DNA of 64,000 nt from Salticus scenicus (GCA_963930645.1 OZ005662.1:75597841-75661840); one strand, 5' to 3'; counted from the stretch's first letter, positions 1 to 12,102 are shown. The notes: generated by a model not told the origin, from the sequence alone. Translations and numbers: made by a program.

Positions 1-46
1 ACAAGAATTCTTGGTTAAGTGTTGTGAAAAACTTGAGCATCTAAAG

Positions 47-2083
47 CAGGGTTGGCAAACTGGGCCCAGCCCAGAAAAACCCGCCCGGGTTTTTCTGGGC
101 GGGCCCACCAACAAAAACCCACTGGGTTTTTGCAAATAAGCGGGTTTTTGTTAAATATTATTTATAATTTACAAATCCCATCTATAAAGTATAGAAAACA
201 CTTTACCTTTAAAGAAAACACTCTTATTTTTGTTTTCTAGAAAATAGTATTAAACTTAAACATAAAACATAACTACAGTTATAAATATAATAAAAGCAAG
301 TTTATCTTCTATAATTGGTTCAATTTTCCTTTTCCTGTAAAACCGAATGATATTTTTGTTTAACAGCGGACATAAATGTTGTCCAGAATCAATATTTAAC
401 TAATTAAATTGTTTAGTTTTAAAACTTTATAATAATTTTATTTTAATTTTAGTACCAACATAATTATGAATCTAATGAAATAAAATTTTCTTCTATAACC
501 GTTTCAACTATTACAAAACTTACAAAAAAAAGGGATAAAGCAGTGCAACTTATTTTATAATTAAAACTAGTTGGCATAAGTGGACTCTGCTCAGTTCCCC
601 ATCATATATATGTTCTCATAAATTTCTAGTACAGGACATTTTCTTAACATGATTATCATGCTAAGAGAAATGAATCTAACCAAACACTTGACACAATGAC
701 AGAGTGAAATCCCCACCTAATAGGCTATCCACCGTTCACTTTGATATATTTATCTTATTCTAATCTATTAATTTATTTTATTAGGCTCAATTTCGTAGTT
801 ATGTTTTCATGCTACTATTTCTAATGCAACAATCCTCAAAATGCATATTTATATGGGATATCGACACATTTTGCTATGTTGATAAAATCTTAAATTACGA
901 GTAACTTGCAAAATTTTCCTGTTAGAATATTTGTAGTCAATTATGTTCAAACAAGTATCATAAATGTTATTTTGAAGTTGTCTGATATATTTATGATCCT
1001 CAAAATGGACATTTATACTCAATTTTGCCCTATCTATCATTTTAAGTAAATCGTAAATTCCAAATAAATTGCGAATTTTTTAAATTGGAAAATTTATACT
1101 CTATGATATTCATGCCAGTACCCTGAATAATATTTCAAAAGTGGTCTGACATCTTTACGATGAAAATATCCCCAAAAATTGACGTTTATGTGAAATTTTG
1201 CCCTATACTGCCACGCTAAGAATTCGTAAATTTCCAATAACTTGCGAAATTTTCAAAGTAGCATGTTTCTAGTTACTGATGTTCATTCCAACATCAAAAC
1301 TCATATTTTAAAACTGGTCTCACATTTTTTCAGTAAAAATTTTCCATTCAATGCACATTTAAGTAAAATTTTGCCCTATTCTCCCATGTTAAGAAAAGCA
1401 TAAATTTTTAATAACTTATGAAGTTTTTTAATTCAAATGTTGCAAATGAGTAGGGTTCTTGCCAGTGTCGAAAGTAATATTTTAAAACTTATCTGACTTC
1501 TCTGTGACAATTTGTTCTTGAGATATCGTGTACACAGACTAATGGACTAACAAACTAACACACACCATACAAATTTTGTCATTTTTCGGATTCTTCACAC
1601 GTGAAAACGTGTAAAAAAGTAAAAAAAAAAACGAGGTCGAAAATTTTCACGATTACCTAAGTTCTCCATTTATAGCATGATGGGGAACTAAAAAATTTAA
1701 ATGATATGTATTGTACTTAAGAATTTAAATTCTTTTATTTTGTCAGTTATTGTCATTAAGAATATTTATTTTGAATAAGCATACATTAAAATAAAATATA
1801 ACTTAATCTTACTAATTAATACTATTTTAATATTAGAATCAAACCAATTTTTATTTATAAGATAAATATTAGATTAATTATTAATTAGTAGTTTAATATA
1901 ATTAGGTGTATTTTAACTAATATGCTAAATAACATACATCTAACATTGCAATGCAAATGTATTCAAACAAAAACCCACAAAAGCCCAGAAAAACCCACAA
2001 ATGCCCAGAAAAACCCGCAAAAACCCAGAAAAACCCAAGTGGGTTGGGTTTTTCTAAAAAAACCCGGGTTTTTGCCAACCCTG
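47..2083. mobile_element. Non-autonomous hAT-type DNA transposon with 8-bp TSD
   Basis: The element begins CAGGGTTGGCAAA and ends TTTGCCAACCCTG, so its tips are inverted. It is flanked by an 8-bp target duplication ATCTAAAG at 39-46 and 2084-2091, the hAT signature. Both ends are packed with short direct and inverted copies of GGGTTTTTCTGGG, which resemble subterminal transposase-binding repeats. No transposase can be read inside. The interior carries family A repeat copy 1 (567-1689). Removing the element rejoins the host gene in frame. Confidence 0.88.
567..1689 (+). repeat. Family A repeat, copy 1 (internal ~173-bp tandem units)
   Basis: The repeat runs from CTAGTTGGCATAAG to GATGGGGAACT and is flanked by AA on both sides. 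AGTTCCCCATCAT near the left end is inverted at the right tip. Inside are about four degenerate direct units roughly 173 bp apart, marked by GCCCTATnCTGCCATGTTAAG near 1027, 1200 and 1372. The right end has a module containing TTTGTTCTTGAGATAT, an ACAGAC-type stretch and AACGTGTAAA. Homologous copies lie at 44521-45781 (+) and 55471-56771 (-). It is nested inside the hAT element. I see no open reading frame and cannot name its class. Confidence 0.8.
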
Positions 2084-3208
2084 ATCTAAAGAGCCACCAT
2101 TTCATTGCCAGTAAACAAGCAGCATTTCTAAAATCAAAGAAAGAAGATCTGGATAAGGGGGAATTTTTGATACTTGGAGATTTTTCAGAGAATTTCTCTT
2201 GTGTTGTTCAAGACGAGGTGCAGACCTATCACTGGTCAGGTGTGCAATGTACGCTTCATCCTTTTGTTGTCTACTGGGAAAAAGATGGAGAAATTCAAAC
2301 TCAAAGTTTTTGCTTTGTAAGCGACTGCCTTGACCACACCACAACACAACTACATTTTACGCCTTTCAAATGATCCTTGTTAAAAAACTGAAGGCAGATC
2401 ATGCTTTAATTTCAAAATTATTCTATTTTTCAGATGGATCTGCCGCACAGTACAAAAACAGGAAAAACTTCATTAACTTGAGCCATCATGAACAAGACTT
2501 TGGGATAAAAGCAGAGTGGCATTTTTTTGCTACATCCCACGGGAAAGGCCCTTGCGATGGGATTGGAGGAACAGTGAAGAGGCTAGTGCGAAAGGCTAGT
2601 TTGCAACGACCGGTCAGTAATCAAATCTTGAATCCATTAGATGTCTTTGAATACTGCACTGAACATATTAATAGTGTAACGTTTTTCTATGTTTCCTGTG
2701 ATGATGTTAATGCAGTAGGAAAAGTTCTTGAGGAAAGATATAAAACAGCACTATCATTACCCCAAACTCGGTCTTTCCACAGCTACATTCCACACTGAAC
2801 AGAAATATCATTCATGCCAGACGTACATCATTTTCTTTAGATTTTACAACCTTTCATGTCATCAAAGACGAACCTATCAACCTTAGATTATCCACACCAA
2901 CAACCCGACCAAAGTTGTCCGATTATGTTTGTTGCGTATATGATGGTGACTGGTGGCTAGGAGAAGTGGTGGAAATAAAGGTATTTGATGTCGAAGAAGA
3001 ATACAGGATCCACTTTTTTCATCCTAAAGGACCTGGAACATCATTTAAAAAATCAAGTCATGATAACCAAACTTGGGTTCGGTTTCAAGATATTTTGAAA
3101 ATCCTGACTGCGTCAGAACTATGGTCAGCACAGGGAAGAGGTCATAATATCACAACTGTGATGAGTGAACATTTGTCAACTCTTCTCTATGAGACAATAA
3201 ACCACTGA

Positions 3209-4002
3209 ACAAAAAAGTTTTGCATGTTTTGAGAGGTAAGTTAAATTCTATATACCAAGATGTTAGAAACCTTAAATTAGCTTATCAAAGTTTAAATGTG
3301 TTCTTTGACAACTCTTCTTAGTCTTTTTAGTTGTTTTCACCATTTAAAACTAACAATTAAGTAAAAAATAACTTTTCACTAACACCTAAGATTAAGAAGT
3401 ATGAAAATAATTGCGTTGTTTCAGTATAATTATTTGAAAATTTAGACCCTTATAGCTGCCAAACGCCTTCGAATAACAAAGTAACTTTTTTTTTGTTTGA
3501 AAGATGGTAAGAAGTACTTAAAATCACACAAGTAAAAAAAAATCTACCTTGCCCCCCACATGCATTTTTTTAGCATTGAAAATTGGATTTTTTAGAAAAT
3601 TTGCAACTTTGGTGGGTCGTATCCTGTGAAGGGGGCAGAGTAACAAGCCAAACTTTTTAATACAATAAGCAACCTTATATATGTATATAAGAAAAAAAAG
3701 AGGGCTTGTTATTCCAAGCCCTTCATAGGTTTTTTAATTTTCAAAAGTGGCAAAAAATTAATTTTGCATCACAAACTTTGACCTTGAAAAAATAACCTTT
3801 GTTTTTAAATCTCAAATTTATTGATACCATATGGAAAAAGATCTTTTTTTAGCTTTCCAATGAGCTATAGTTGAGCTTGATAGCTTTTATAGAAAAAAAG
3901 TTATAGTTCATAACGCAAAGCATCAAAATATCCAATTTTCGCTGTTGGCAACGACAAAAATAGCCTACATATCGAAGGGTAAATTTTTTTTAAATAAAAA
4001 AA
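3209..4002. other. AT-rich intergenic sequence
   Basis: No gene or element with clear ends is visible. The only structure is a small hairpin near 3702-3723 (AGGGCTTG pairing with CAAGCCCT). Confidence 0.5.
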
Positions 4003-4047
4003 AATATAACATATTAAATATATAAAGACCTAGCTTTACTTCGTGGT

Positions 4048-4093
4048 CGTTTAAGATCTTTCGGTACCGGGCACCCGGTCCTCTTCAGAAACG
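4048..4093 (-). ncRNA. Hammerhead-ribozyme-like motif (left arm, opposite strand)
   Basis: This is the exact mirror of 4281-4326, because the arms are perfect inverted copies. Each strand of the fold-back therefore encodes one sense hammerhead-like motif in its right-hand arm. Confidence 0.58.
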
Positions 4094-4280
4094 TTGCTTC
4101 TGTGGTGGAAAACTTGAGACTGTTGACTCCTCTGCTGATTTCTCATCAGGTGGCTCCAAGCTCTATTTGGGGCTACTGCCCTGCTATCGTTGCATACGTC
4201 GCTATTGGTAGAGCTTGGAGCCACCTGATGAGAAATCAGCAGAGGAGTCAACAGTCTCAAGTTTTCCACCACAGAAGCAA

Positions 4281-4326
4281 CGTTTCTGAAGAGGACCGGG
4301 TGCCCGGTACCGAAAGATCTTAAACG
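4281..4326 (+). ncRNA. Hammerhead-ribozyme-like motif (right arm)
   Basis: In order: stem I strand CGTTT (4281-4285), core CTGAAGA (4286-4292), a GC-rich stem-loop II (4293-4311), GAA then A15.1 (4312-4315), palindromic stem III AGATCT (4315-4320), candidate cleavage base T (4321) and closing stem I strand AAACG (4322-4326). This is the order expected of a minimal type I hammerhead with very short stem III, as described for Penelope-like elements. Stem II contains one mispair or bulge. Activity is untested. Confidence 0.6.
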
Positions 4327-4647
4327 ACCACGAAGTAAAGCTAGGTCTTTATATATTTAATATGTTATATTAATATACTTCGTTTTTTATTTTAATTTAA
4401 AAAATATATATATTTTTGTGGTCTAAAAGATATGGGGAAAGCATGTGCAAATTGTCATCAAAATCAAAAATGGTGTTGCACACCCCATTTGTTGATTTAA
4501 AATGGAATGACTCAACATGCAAATGATGTTCGAGGGAAATTTTGAACATTTTCTTAGAATAAAATAGGCTGACCATATGTCCTCGAATCTCGAGTACAAA
4601 CTACCTTCGTCCCAAAAAAATTACAACACATTTGGGGACACCGGTTA

Positions 4648-4721
4648 CAGTGGCGGATCCAGAACTTGACTTTTGGGGGGGGGGGGGGGGGCTTCAGCCC
4701 CCTCCCTTAAATCTGCCTCTG
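4648..4721. mobile_element. Tiny hAT-type MITE (74 bp)
   Basis: It starts CAGTGGCGGATCCAGA and ends ATCTGCCTCTG, near-inverted termini typical of hAT. The flanks are ACCGGTTA (4640-4647) and GCCAGTTA (4722-4729), an 8-bp TSD with two differences. A long G run fills the centre. The left tip matches the right tip of the element at 46784-46972, so the two belong to one family. Confidence 0.65.
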
Positions 4722-7554
4722 GCCAGTTATATAAAGGTATTAATGTTTTATTATATGTATAATAAATAAGCTGAAATTAGTTTAGGTGCTTTATACATAA
4801 AAATTATTAAAACTTTACAATTTGAGGTGATTTAATTAATTTTTTCATTTTTTTGGTCCTTGAAATTTGAAGATACCACCATCTTTGTACCCAAATTCAA
4901 TGAAAAAAAATATGGTCACTCTAGAATAAAATGGAAATTTAAAAAATCTACTGAAAAACAAACTTTCTAATTGGTAATATCAAACAACAAATTAACAGCT
5001 GTATTCTTCTGTTATATTGAGAATCTCTTTTAACTATTATATACCTCCCTCTATTATATACCTTTAACTATTATATACCTCCCCCCCCCCTTCTCAAAAA
5101 AAAAAAAAAAAAAGTGTTAAGCATTTTAAGTTTGACGATAAATATCTGGTAATTAATTCAAACTAGAGAAAATATCAAATCTCCAACATTTTTTTCCCCC
5201 CCAATCTAACTAGGATGCTACAAGAATCGTTATCCAATCCACATAAACAAACACTTTAATAACAAGAGGCTGGGAGAAATGATATATTTGTTGTTTGTTT
5301 ACTTTAGCAGATATACTGAGAGGTAGGGAAGAAAGGAAAAGAGAAAGAGGAAAAAGAAAACATTTTGCAATTTGCAGTGTTTTGAATCTCATTAAAACGG
5401 TAAGTTCAGTTATCACATCAGTTTCAATTGTAGATTCAACAACTGCCACCACCTTCTCCAACCAAACCACAGACACACATGCACACACAAAAAAAGAAAG
5501 ATAAAGTTTATTAAATACTATTTATTTAAATTTAAAGAAAGATAAAGTATTTGAGCAATTAGCTATGATTAAATATAAATTTTTGGATGAATTGCTTCTT
5601 TTTGTGTCTTAAAGTTTAGTTTTTATTTGAGTATTTTAATTTTAGCAATTAATCAAAACTTCTGTTGTTCTTTTATGGATGTTTATAGGAGTCCAATCAT
5701 TTCATATTAATTGTCATTAATCTAAAACAGGGATGCACTACCTATGGCCCGCATAGCCTTTAAAGTTGGCCTGTGAATGCTGTTAATAAAATAAGATTAA
5801 TAAAAAAAAAAAAAAAAAAAAGATTTTTTCAAATAAACAGAAAAAAGAAAAAAAAAAATTAATACGAAAACGATTCAGAATAAATCAGAAGATCAGAATA
5901 AATAATTTACAGTTGTTCATGAAGTTTCTTTACTTTTCATTAGAGCTGTACAGAGTACTCGGCATATACTCTGTATTCAGCCTACTCGACCAAATTTTAA
6001 CTAAGTATTCGGCCAATACCGAGTAGTTGTAAGAATTTCATTATTTTTATGTATTATTGAAAGAAATGTATTCATAAGAGCTGTTTATTAATAACTAAAC
6101 TAAAAAATTATGAAAATATAGAGTCATTAAACTTTTTCTGCAAACAGCTTTTTGCAGTTAGAACGGGTGAGTAGTTTACCACCAAACTTGGTATAGAGAC
6201 AATTCATGATATGAGCTTATCCATTTTAGTTAAAAGAACTTGAGTATAACATCTTGTATGCGTGTAATATGCAATTTTTTTTTTTTATAAAAACTCAGTA
6301 CTACATAAAATTGTATCTATATAAAACAGACAAAAATAAAATATTTTAGAAAAAAGAGCCCTTGTATAATACTAATATAGTAGATAAAACTTTAGTTACA
6401 TATTTGTTCAAATAAAAGTAAGACACTTTTAAAACTGTAAGAAAAGATTGATTTTTAATTTTAAAAATAATAATCATGAAAAAGGTAAATACACTAAAAC
6501 ATTATTAAAAATATATTTTATTCATCAAATTTGAGGTTTTTCAAATTATGGCCCAAAACCACCTATCTTTCTTAATCATCTAGAATTTGAAGATTAATGA
6601 AATCTATCATGTTTGAAATGATAAAATATTTATTTTAATGTTCTCATTTCATATGTGAACTTCATGCATCTTAAATTAAGCCTGAGTGTACAGGAACTTT
6701 TATATTCTCTAAGAATTATCTGAGAATGACAAACATTAAAATCACACAATCAACTGATTGGGAAGAAATATATTTTTTATTGAAATTTATTTTTCCGACT
6801 AAGTGAAAATAATGCCTGGACCGGGTTTATGTGGATATAAAAGTAACTGCAGTTACATTAAAGAATTTTTTTTGTGTTAATGAAATAATCCTGAAAATGT
6901 TTAAAGTAGATAAAAGCTATATATAACTTATTACAAATTGTAGATACTTTTAAATATTACTCCGTACATGGCAGAAGAGCTCTTTTCGGAAGGGGGGCCC
7001 CTCCTTCCACAGTGCCGACTGCACTCCTTGGCTGGCGGTCTTGCGATTGATGTTCTTCTCCTTTTTATTGAGTAGGTGACGCCATATCTCTCCTATCTCC
7101 ACCGACTCGTGGTCACTATATAACTGTTTAGGTAGTCAATTTATTGAAAGTGATGCTAATAATGTCCAACCAATCATGTTTACAGAAAATTTTCAGTAAA
7201 TTTCTAATTTTAGCAATCATATGCCAGTTTATAAAATTAAACCTCTGATAATAGGCTAGTACAGATTCTTTGCATCCCCACCCCCTCCTCAGACTCAAAT
7301 TAATTTTGTGTTCCTCTAATTCTAATAATAATTATTTTCCATTTGCTGATGGAAGTGCCAGACTAGGTGAAATTTATTAAATGAATCAAATTTTTGTATT
7401 TTTTTTTCTTTTTTTTTTGCAATGGGGCATAAAATAAAAATTCTTGTAAAACACAAATTGTGTATGAGAAATCACATTATCAAATCATATCATCATTATA
7501 GCCAATACAAAATTATATCATCAAAAGGCAAAATTATCATATCATCATTATAGC
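4722..7554. other. AT-rich region with degraded element ends, no gene
   Basis: C and A runs are found around 5080-5113. A hAT-like tip, CAGGGATGCACTACC, followed by GGCCCGCA, lies at about 5730-5755; a second hAT-like tip, with repeated ACTCGG/TACTCGAC motifs, lies near 5943-6025. I found no matching opposite end or TSD for either. A short GC-richer patch lies at 6960-7110. The open frames near 5210-5504 look like chance. Confidence 0.45.
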
Positions 7555-8837
7555 CAAGGCCAAGGCCGTATCCAGAAAAAAATTTCGGAGGGGGCCCAAC
7601 TTTCACTCAGATGTTGGTCGTGCACCCGTACATATGTACACCAAGAGCATGTGCATTAAAGTTTGCCCCCCCCCCCCAATCACTTTAACTTTAAAACAAA
7701 TATAAGTTATTGCCTTAAAATTCATATCTAGGCACAGTAAAATGGTTATGCACTATAAATAAGATCGGTTACAATACCGCACGGCGGCAAACAATGGAAT
7801 TAATATTCCTAAAATCTGAAATGGCAAGAAAAGATTTAATAATAATAATTCTAAAAAGTGCTTTGGGCCTAAAACTGATGGAACTAGTCCTTTCGAATGC
7901 ACAAGTCTCTGCTAGAGAGTTCTTTAATCCGTGACAAACGAAGAAAATCTCCAAAAACTGGACTCACGGTAGTCCAATTAATAAGGAGTCAAGCTCATAG
8001 TTGAAGGATTGAGCGATCGATGCTGGAGCCATTTAATGACTCATGTAAATTAATGGTATCTGGTGCACGTAAAATCGGTTGTGTCCTCCATGTTTTGTAA
8101 ATGTAATAGCCACATATGGTGGCTTTTTCCGCATGTGGGTTTAACACTTCGGTTTCCTTTTAGAAAACAAGGAAAACTGATACGGAATTTCTTTGACAGA
8201 ACCTGTTGACGTCTGGTCCAGTCAAAGCCCAGTCTGGTTTGGGAATCTGCACATTCATTTGAAAATCTGCCTCGCTGCAAATATAAATACTGAATGCTAT
8301 ACGCTATGATGTGATTACTGGTATTTTTGCTTTAAGTAGGATTAGATAGTACCACCTTTCATCACATGTCCTTCTGTAAAGTAGACTTTATATTGGCTGT
8401 TTTCTTTTGTTAAAATTTATACTCTATGGAAAGTATACTATGTGCATAACTAACAAAACTAGAAGTTCCATGTGCAACTGATCTTTGTTAATGACGAATC
8501 TTTTGTCTCATATGGAATTAAAATGCTATTTCTAGCAAGAGAATTGTTTAAAAGGAAGGAGACACATTACAGTGTTCAACAATAAGTACCATAAAGATCT
8601 CTTTTTAGTGTTTTTTACAAAGAGCTAATATGCATTTCAGTAATTTGGACTTTACAAGACAGAAAATTGCTAATAAATAAGGTTTCACAAGCAAACAAAC
8701 TAACAACCAAAAAAAAAGATATTGTGGGGAAAAAATTCCTTTTTTTTACAATTTTTTTTTTCTGGTCAGTACAACAGAAAAAAAATTGTCTCAGACAATT
8801 TCGGGGGGGGGGGGGGGGGGCTCTGGATACGTCCCTG
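7555..8837. mobile_element. hAT-type element with 8-bp TSD
   Basis: The left end reads CAAGGCCAAGGCCGTATCCAG, a tip with a 6-bp internal duplication, written here in two parts: CAAGGC and CAAGGCCGTATCCAG. The right end is CTGGATACGTCCCTG. The 8-bp TSD ATTATAGC lies at 7547-7554 and 8838-8845. G-rich tracts sit just inside each end. Minus-strand open stretches at 7769-7954 and 8050-8280 are too short and divergent to call transposase. The element is probably non-autonomous or internally deleted. Confidence 0.8.
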
Positions 8838-8845
8838 ATTATAGC

Positions 8846-9559
8846 CCGCTGTTTTCTGTAGCAAAATGCATGTATTAATATTTATCTATGAAAGAGCATA
8901 TATTTTCCCTCATTACTAAAACTTTGAATTTTAAAGTCTTCTTTCTAAGTACTATAGTTATTAATAGCATTTTTAAAAAGCTGGATTACATGCTTATTAT
9001 AACTACTTGCTTATAGAACTCACTCATAAAACTCTAACAAGAATAAAACCATAAGCATTCAGTGGAAGTTCAAACGAGGTCATATCTTCCCTCAAAAGCC
9101 GAATCCCTTTTCAATGATTGAATTACTCAATCTATTTTATCTTTCACCTACCTCCTTTCATTTCAGATACTGAAAATTTTAAGCTAGAGAAGTGCGTAAG
9201 TTTTTTAAAATAATATTTTTTTTTTTTCAAATAATACCTATTTATTTATTTTTTTATTGGCAGAAATACACACATATATTATATATGCACGTTTATTGTA
9301 TTATTAAATGACTAATAATACAATAGTCATTTAATAATAATGACTATTGTATTATTATTATAATAATACAATAAAGAGCACTATTTCTTAATTTAATTTT
9401 CCGACCATATCATTTGGGTTTTTATGCTTTTATGCACACACACTCCAATGTATAACGACGACGACTCATAAGTGGCCACTGAGTTCCTCATGTCCAGTGG
9501 CCACTTCTAAAAATTTTAAGTCTTGATCTCTATTAGTTAATCATAAGTATGAACATTTA
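8846..9559. other. AT-rich spacer
   Basis: No gene is seen. It contains an AT-only inverted cluster at about 9290-9375 (ATTGTATTATTA and complements) and a small hairpin around 9473-9508 in which AGTGGCCACT occurs twice. Confidence 0.4.
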
Positions 9560-9930
9560 GTACTACATACTACAACAGATGTTTATGTTTTTTTTTTTTT
9601 TTTTTTTTTTTAAGTAAAAAACAGCATCTGCTTCAAAATTTGGTCAGACCAGCCTTTTAATTCGACTACTCACGAAGGAAAAAGACTTGCACAACACTAA
9701 AAGGGTTTTAAATATAAATGGGATTATATTTTACCTTCCAAGTTCAGATTGGGAAAAGATATTCTATTAATCGTTATTCTCATTACCGTAAGGAGAAAAA
9801 CGAAATCACTTAAAATTGCAATGCATAATTACACTAAACAAGCACTGAACAAATCTTTCTCTCAGCAAAAAAAAAAAGGGGGGGGAGGAATACACGATAA
9901 TATAATGAATTACTAAGAGAAATACAATTA
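9560..9930 (+). repeat. Dispersed repeat E, copy 1
   Basis: It aligns over about 350 bases with 63590-63960: a poly-T tract, then GTAAAAAACA, CAAAATTTGGT, AAATATAAATGG, GATTGGGAAAAGAT, AGGAGAAAAAC and CTCTCAG in the same order. The two copies differ by many substitutions and indels. The copy at 63.7 kb keeps an open frame and this one does not. Class unknown. Confidence 0.65.
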
Positions 9931-10375
9931 ACCTTTTACTTTTTTAAAAATAATTTTACATTAAAATAAAATATTCTATAGGTGAATCCAAAATTATAAA
10001 ACATTTCATTAAAATCTGCAATGGATGCGCTTTCAATGTTGACACACAAATTTATGCTTTTACACTTTTTATGTTAATAAAACAAACTTTTTTTTAAAAA
10101 AACTCACTTTTCTCTGGCCTTGCAATAAATTAAAGCTTAAAAACACTAAGACTGATTCCTTACTAATTACAATAATATGTCGTGAGAAAATGCTATTGGT
10201 AACATAATACAAAATTAAAATGACATAAAAAGATAGCGCAGTTAAGAAAACTTTAAAAATTTACTGTAAAACATCAAAAGATAAATAAAACCAATAACAA
10301 AATAACTTACCAGCAAGAAGCTTTAAATTTAATTTACAAAAATAAAAGAAAATTTTATTAAACTAACATATTTAA

Positions 10376-10680
10376 GAGAAGAGCCTGTTTTCCGCTGTCA
10401 AGCTTTTCGCGGGTGAGTCTAGGGTTGGTTGGTTAACGCGGGGTACGCATAGCGATCAGTGATGCCAGATGTCTGTTTACAGACAAATTTGTCCCCAAAG
10501 GGGAAGTGTTTCTCCTGCATGTCTAAAACATAGAACTCTAACAGATGACGTAAAGATCATGTTTGCTGAGGGACAGTTGACCACACCGCAGATTATCACA
10601 CAGATAGGACAGTGAAGCTAAAACGAGAACCGGAAATATCACCACTAGTGTCAACAGAGGGGAACTACATGTGTTAAGTC
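10376..10680. other. GC-richer unassigned segment
   Basis: This segment is clearly richer in GC than its neighbours and includes CAGTGATGCCAGATGTCTG, a hAT-like tip, near 10458. Part of it (about 10572-10612, ending ACAGATAGGACAGTG) recurs inverted near 11688-11728. I see no open frame of useful length. It may be the interior of an old DNA transposon. Confidence 0.4.
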
Positions 10681-10739
10681 AAGGCTGAACTGGATCCGAC
10701 GCTCCTCTGCGGTGGAGCGTCGGATCCAGTTCAGCCTTG
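10681..10739. mobile_element. Miniature hairpin insertion (59 bp) with direct-repeat flanks
   Basis: Perfect 26-bp arms (10680-10705 and 10714-10739) surround an 8-base loop. GTTAAGTC occurs immediately before (10673-10680) and after (10740-10747), like a 7-8 bp target duplication. Almost the whole insertion is terminal inverted repeat. Confidence 0.65.
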
Positions 10740-10847
10740 GTTAAGTCTACATGAATAGCATCTTTGATCGAAAATTGTTTTTCTATTTCGCGAGTAGTTA
10801 GTAGCAGGTTAGTGTGGGAAGTTTACTTTTTCTTCACTTTCTATTGT

Positions 10848-11540
10848 TTTTGAATTAACAAAATTATTCTCAAAACATTCACAGCTATTCTTCTAAGAAA
10901 TAAAAATTATTTTTTATAATGTTTAAAAATATGCTTTGTGAAACATATTCATATTAAAGTACAAATTAAAATTACAAACTGTAATTCTGAAATAGCAGTA
11001 TGAAATCATTAAATATTTAACGTTGCTTGGTTTAAATAATACAAAATGCCATAAAATAAAATAAAAATAAAAACGTTTTTATTTTATGTATATTTTCTTA
11101 ATACTTAGCACTTGCTTCTTAAAATAAATTGCTTTTGACAATCAAGTTTGTAAACAATAATAAAGTTGCCAAAGAAAACGTATGTGCAGTTTTTTTTCCT
11201 TCACGTTTTCTACTACTTTTAAATTTACAAAATCTTAACATTCACAGCTATTTTCTAAGAAATAAAACTAATTTTTATTATGTTTGAAAATAAATTTTTC
11301 CAAACACATTCGTGGTCAAGAGTACAAATTAATATAACAAACTGTAATGCTGAAATAGCAGTATGGTATGAAATCTTAAATATTTAACATTGCTTGGTGT
11401 AAATAATACAAAATGCTTTAAAATGATAAAAATATTTCTGGTTTATGTATATTTTCGAAATTTATTTGCTTAATATTTAGTACTTGCTTATTAAAATAAA
11501 TTGCTTTCAACAATCAAATTCGTAAACAATAACAAAGTCC
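10848..11540 (+). repeat. Local tandem duplication, ~340-bp units
   Basis: 10848-11180 and 11208-11540 align through ACATTCACAGCTATT, TCTAAGAAATAAAA, AAATAGCAGTATG, AAATATTTAAC, TTGCTTGG and AAATAAATTGCTTT. They have diverged with several indels, so the duplication is old. Confidence 0.75.
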
Positions 11541-12102
11541 AAACGTAAACATCAATAAATGGTTAGTCGGTTGGATGTTTACAAAAATAAGACGAGCGAT
11601 TGCGTAAGCTGGAGAGCTCGAGAAACTTACAGCCGTTGACAATAGGGTCGTTGCAGTGAAATTCCGGTTACCGAAGAATATACAGGAGTGTCCTATCTGT
11701 ATAATAATCTGTGGACCACACTGACCCATTTTATCATTGCGGAATAGTGTTACAAATTTACTGTAATACAGTGTTGTAAATGTATTTATAAAAGCATAAA
11801 AAAATTCGACTACTACGCTTCCAAAGGCATGGAAAAATTAGCATTGTCCTTCAACAAAGTACGGTTGCTAAGAAGAAAGTCACGTGGTTGTTAGAACTCT
11901 ATTACTATTATAAATAATTCTTTTTATTTTCATATGATTCGTTAAAAATAATTCTCATTGCGCACATTCATATAAAATTTTGTCCTATACCACCATGTTA
12001 AAAACTTAGAAAAAGTGGAACAGGAACGCCACCTGTTGGATGATTATCACTAAAAGTTGATAGGCAGTAGTTTATGTCAAGGTGCTACTACATATAAATT
12101 TT
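11541..12102. other. Spacer with an inverted fragment of the 10.5 kb segment
   Basis: About 11570-11745 is GC-richer. It contains the reverse complement of the CACAGATAGGACA stretch near 10595. The two fragments could be termini of one element enclosing the tandem duplication, but I could not define its ends. Confidence 0.4.

Larger units (their letters stand above)
2..3208 (+). pseudogene. Decayed DDE-like transposon protein gene, split by a hAT insertion
   Basis: The coding remnant enters from the left edge. Bases 2-46 read in frame and resume after the 47-2083 insertion at 2089 in the same frame. They continue to about 2345 (LGDFSENFSCVVQDE), shift to another frame for about 2340-2798 (FSDGSAAQYKN, then HFFATSHGKGPCDGIGG), and shift again for 2915-3208 (DYVCCVYDGDWW and a Tudor-like tail). 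The spaced acidic residues (LGDF, FSDG, CDG) fit an RNase H-like transposase fold. From memory this family is copied widely in arthropod genomes as uncharacterised proteins; I cannot name the superfamily. Two frameshifts plus the insertion make it a pseudogene. The N-terminus lies outside the window. Confidence 0.75.
4003..4371. mobile_element. Fold-back element: 163-bp perfect inverted repeat with 43-base spacer
   Basis: Positions x and 8374-x are complementary from 4003-4165 against 4209-4371 with no mismatch or gap that I can find, leaving a spacer at 4166-4208. The arms are much richer in GC than their surroundings, and the tips are AT-rich. Each arm encodes the same open stretch starting MVENLRLL, which I regard as a by-product of the palindrome. 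Each arm also carries a hammerhead-like motif (4281-4326 on plus, 4048-4093 on minus). The perfect match implies a recent origin, gene conversion, or a terminal-hairpin replication intermediate. Confidence 0.85.

Noticed and set aside
4225..4245. CTGATGAG in the right arm of the 4.2 kb palindrome as a second hammerhead core
   Set aside because: No GAAAC partner or closing stem I lies within range; only the CTGAAGA at 4286 fits the full fold.
4051..4323. Identical 73-residue open frames on both strands of the 4.0-4.4 kb palindrome
   Set aside because: They are mirror images produced by the perfect inverted repeat, show no protein family and cover the ribozyme-like motif. I treat them as non-coding.
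5295..5504. Lys/Arg-rich open frame as a small protein
   Set aside because: Low-complexity composition, an overlapping open frame on the other strand and no splice or start context.
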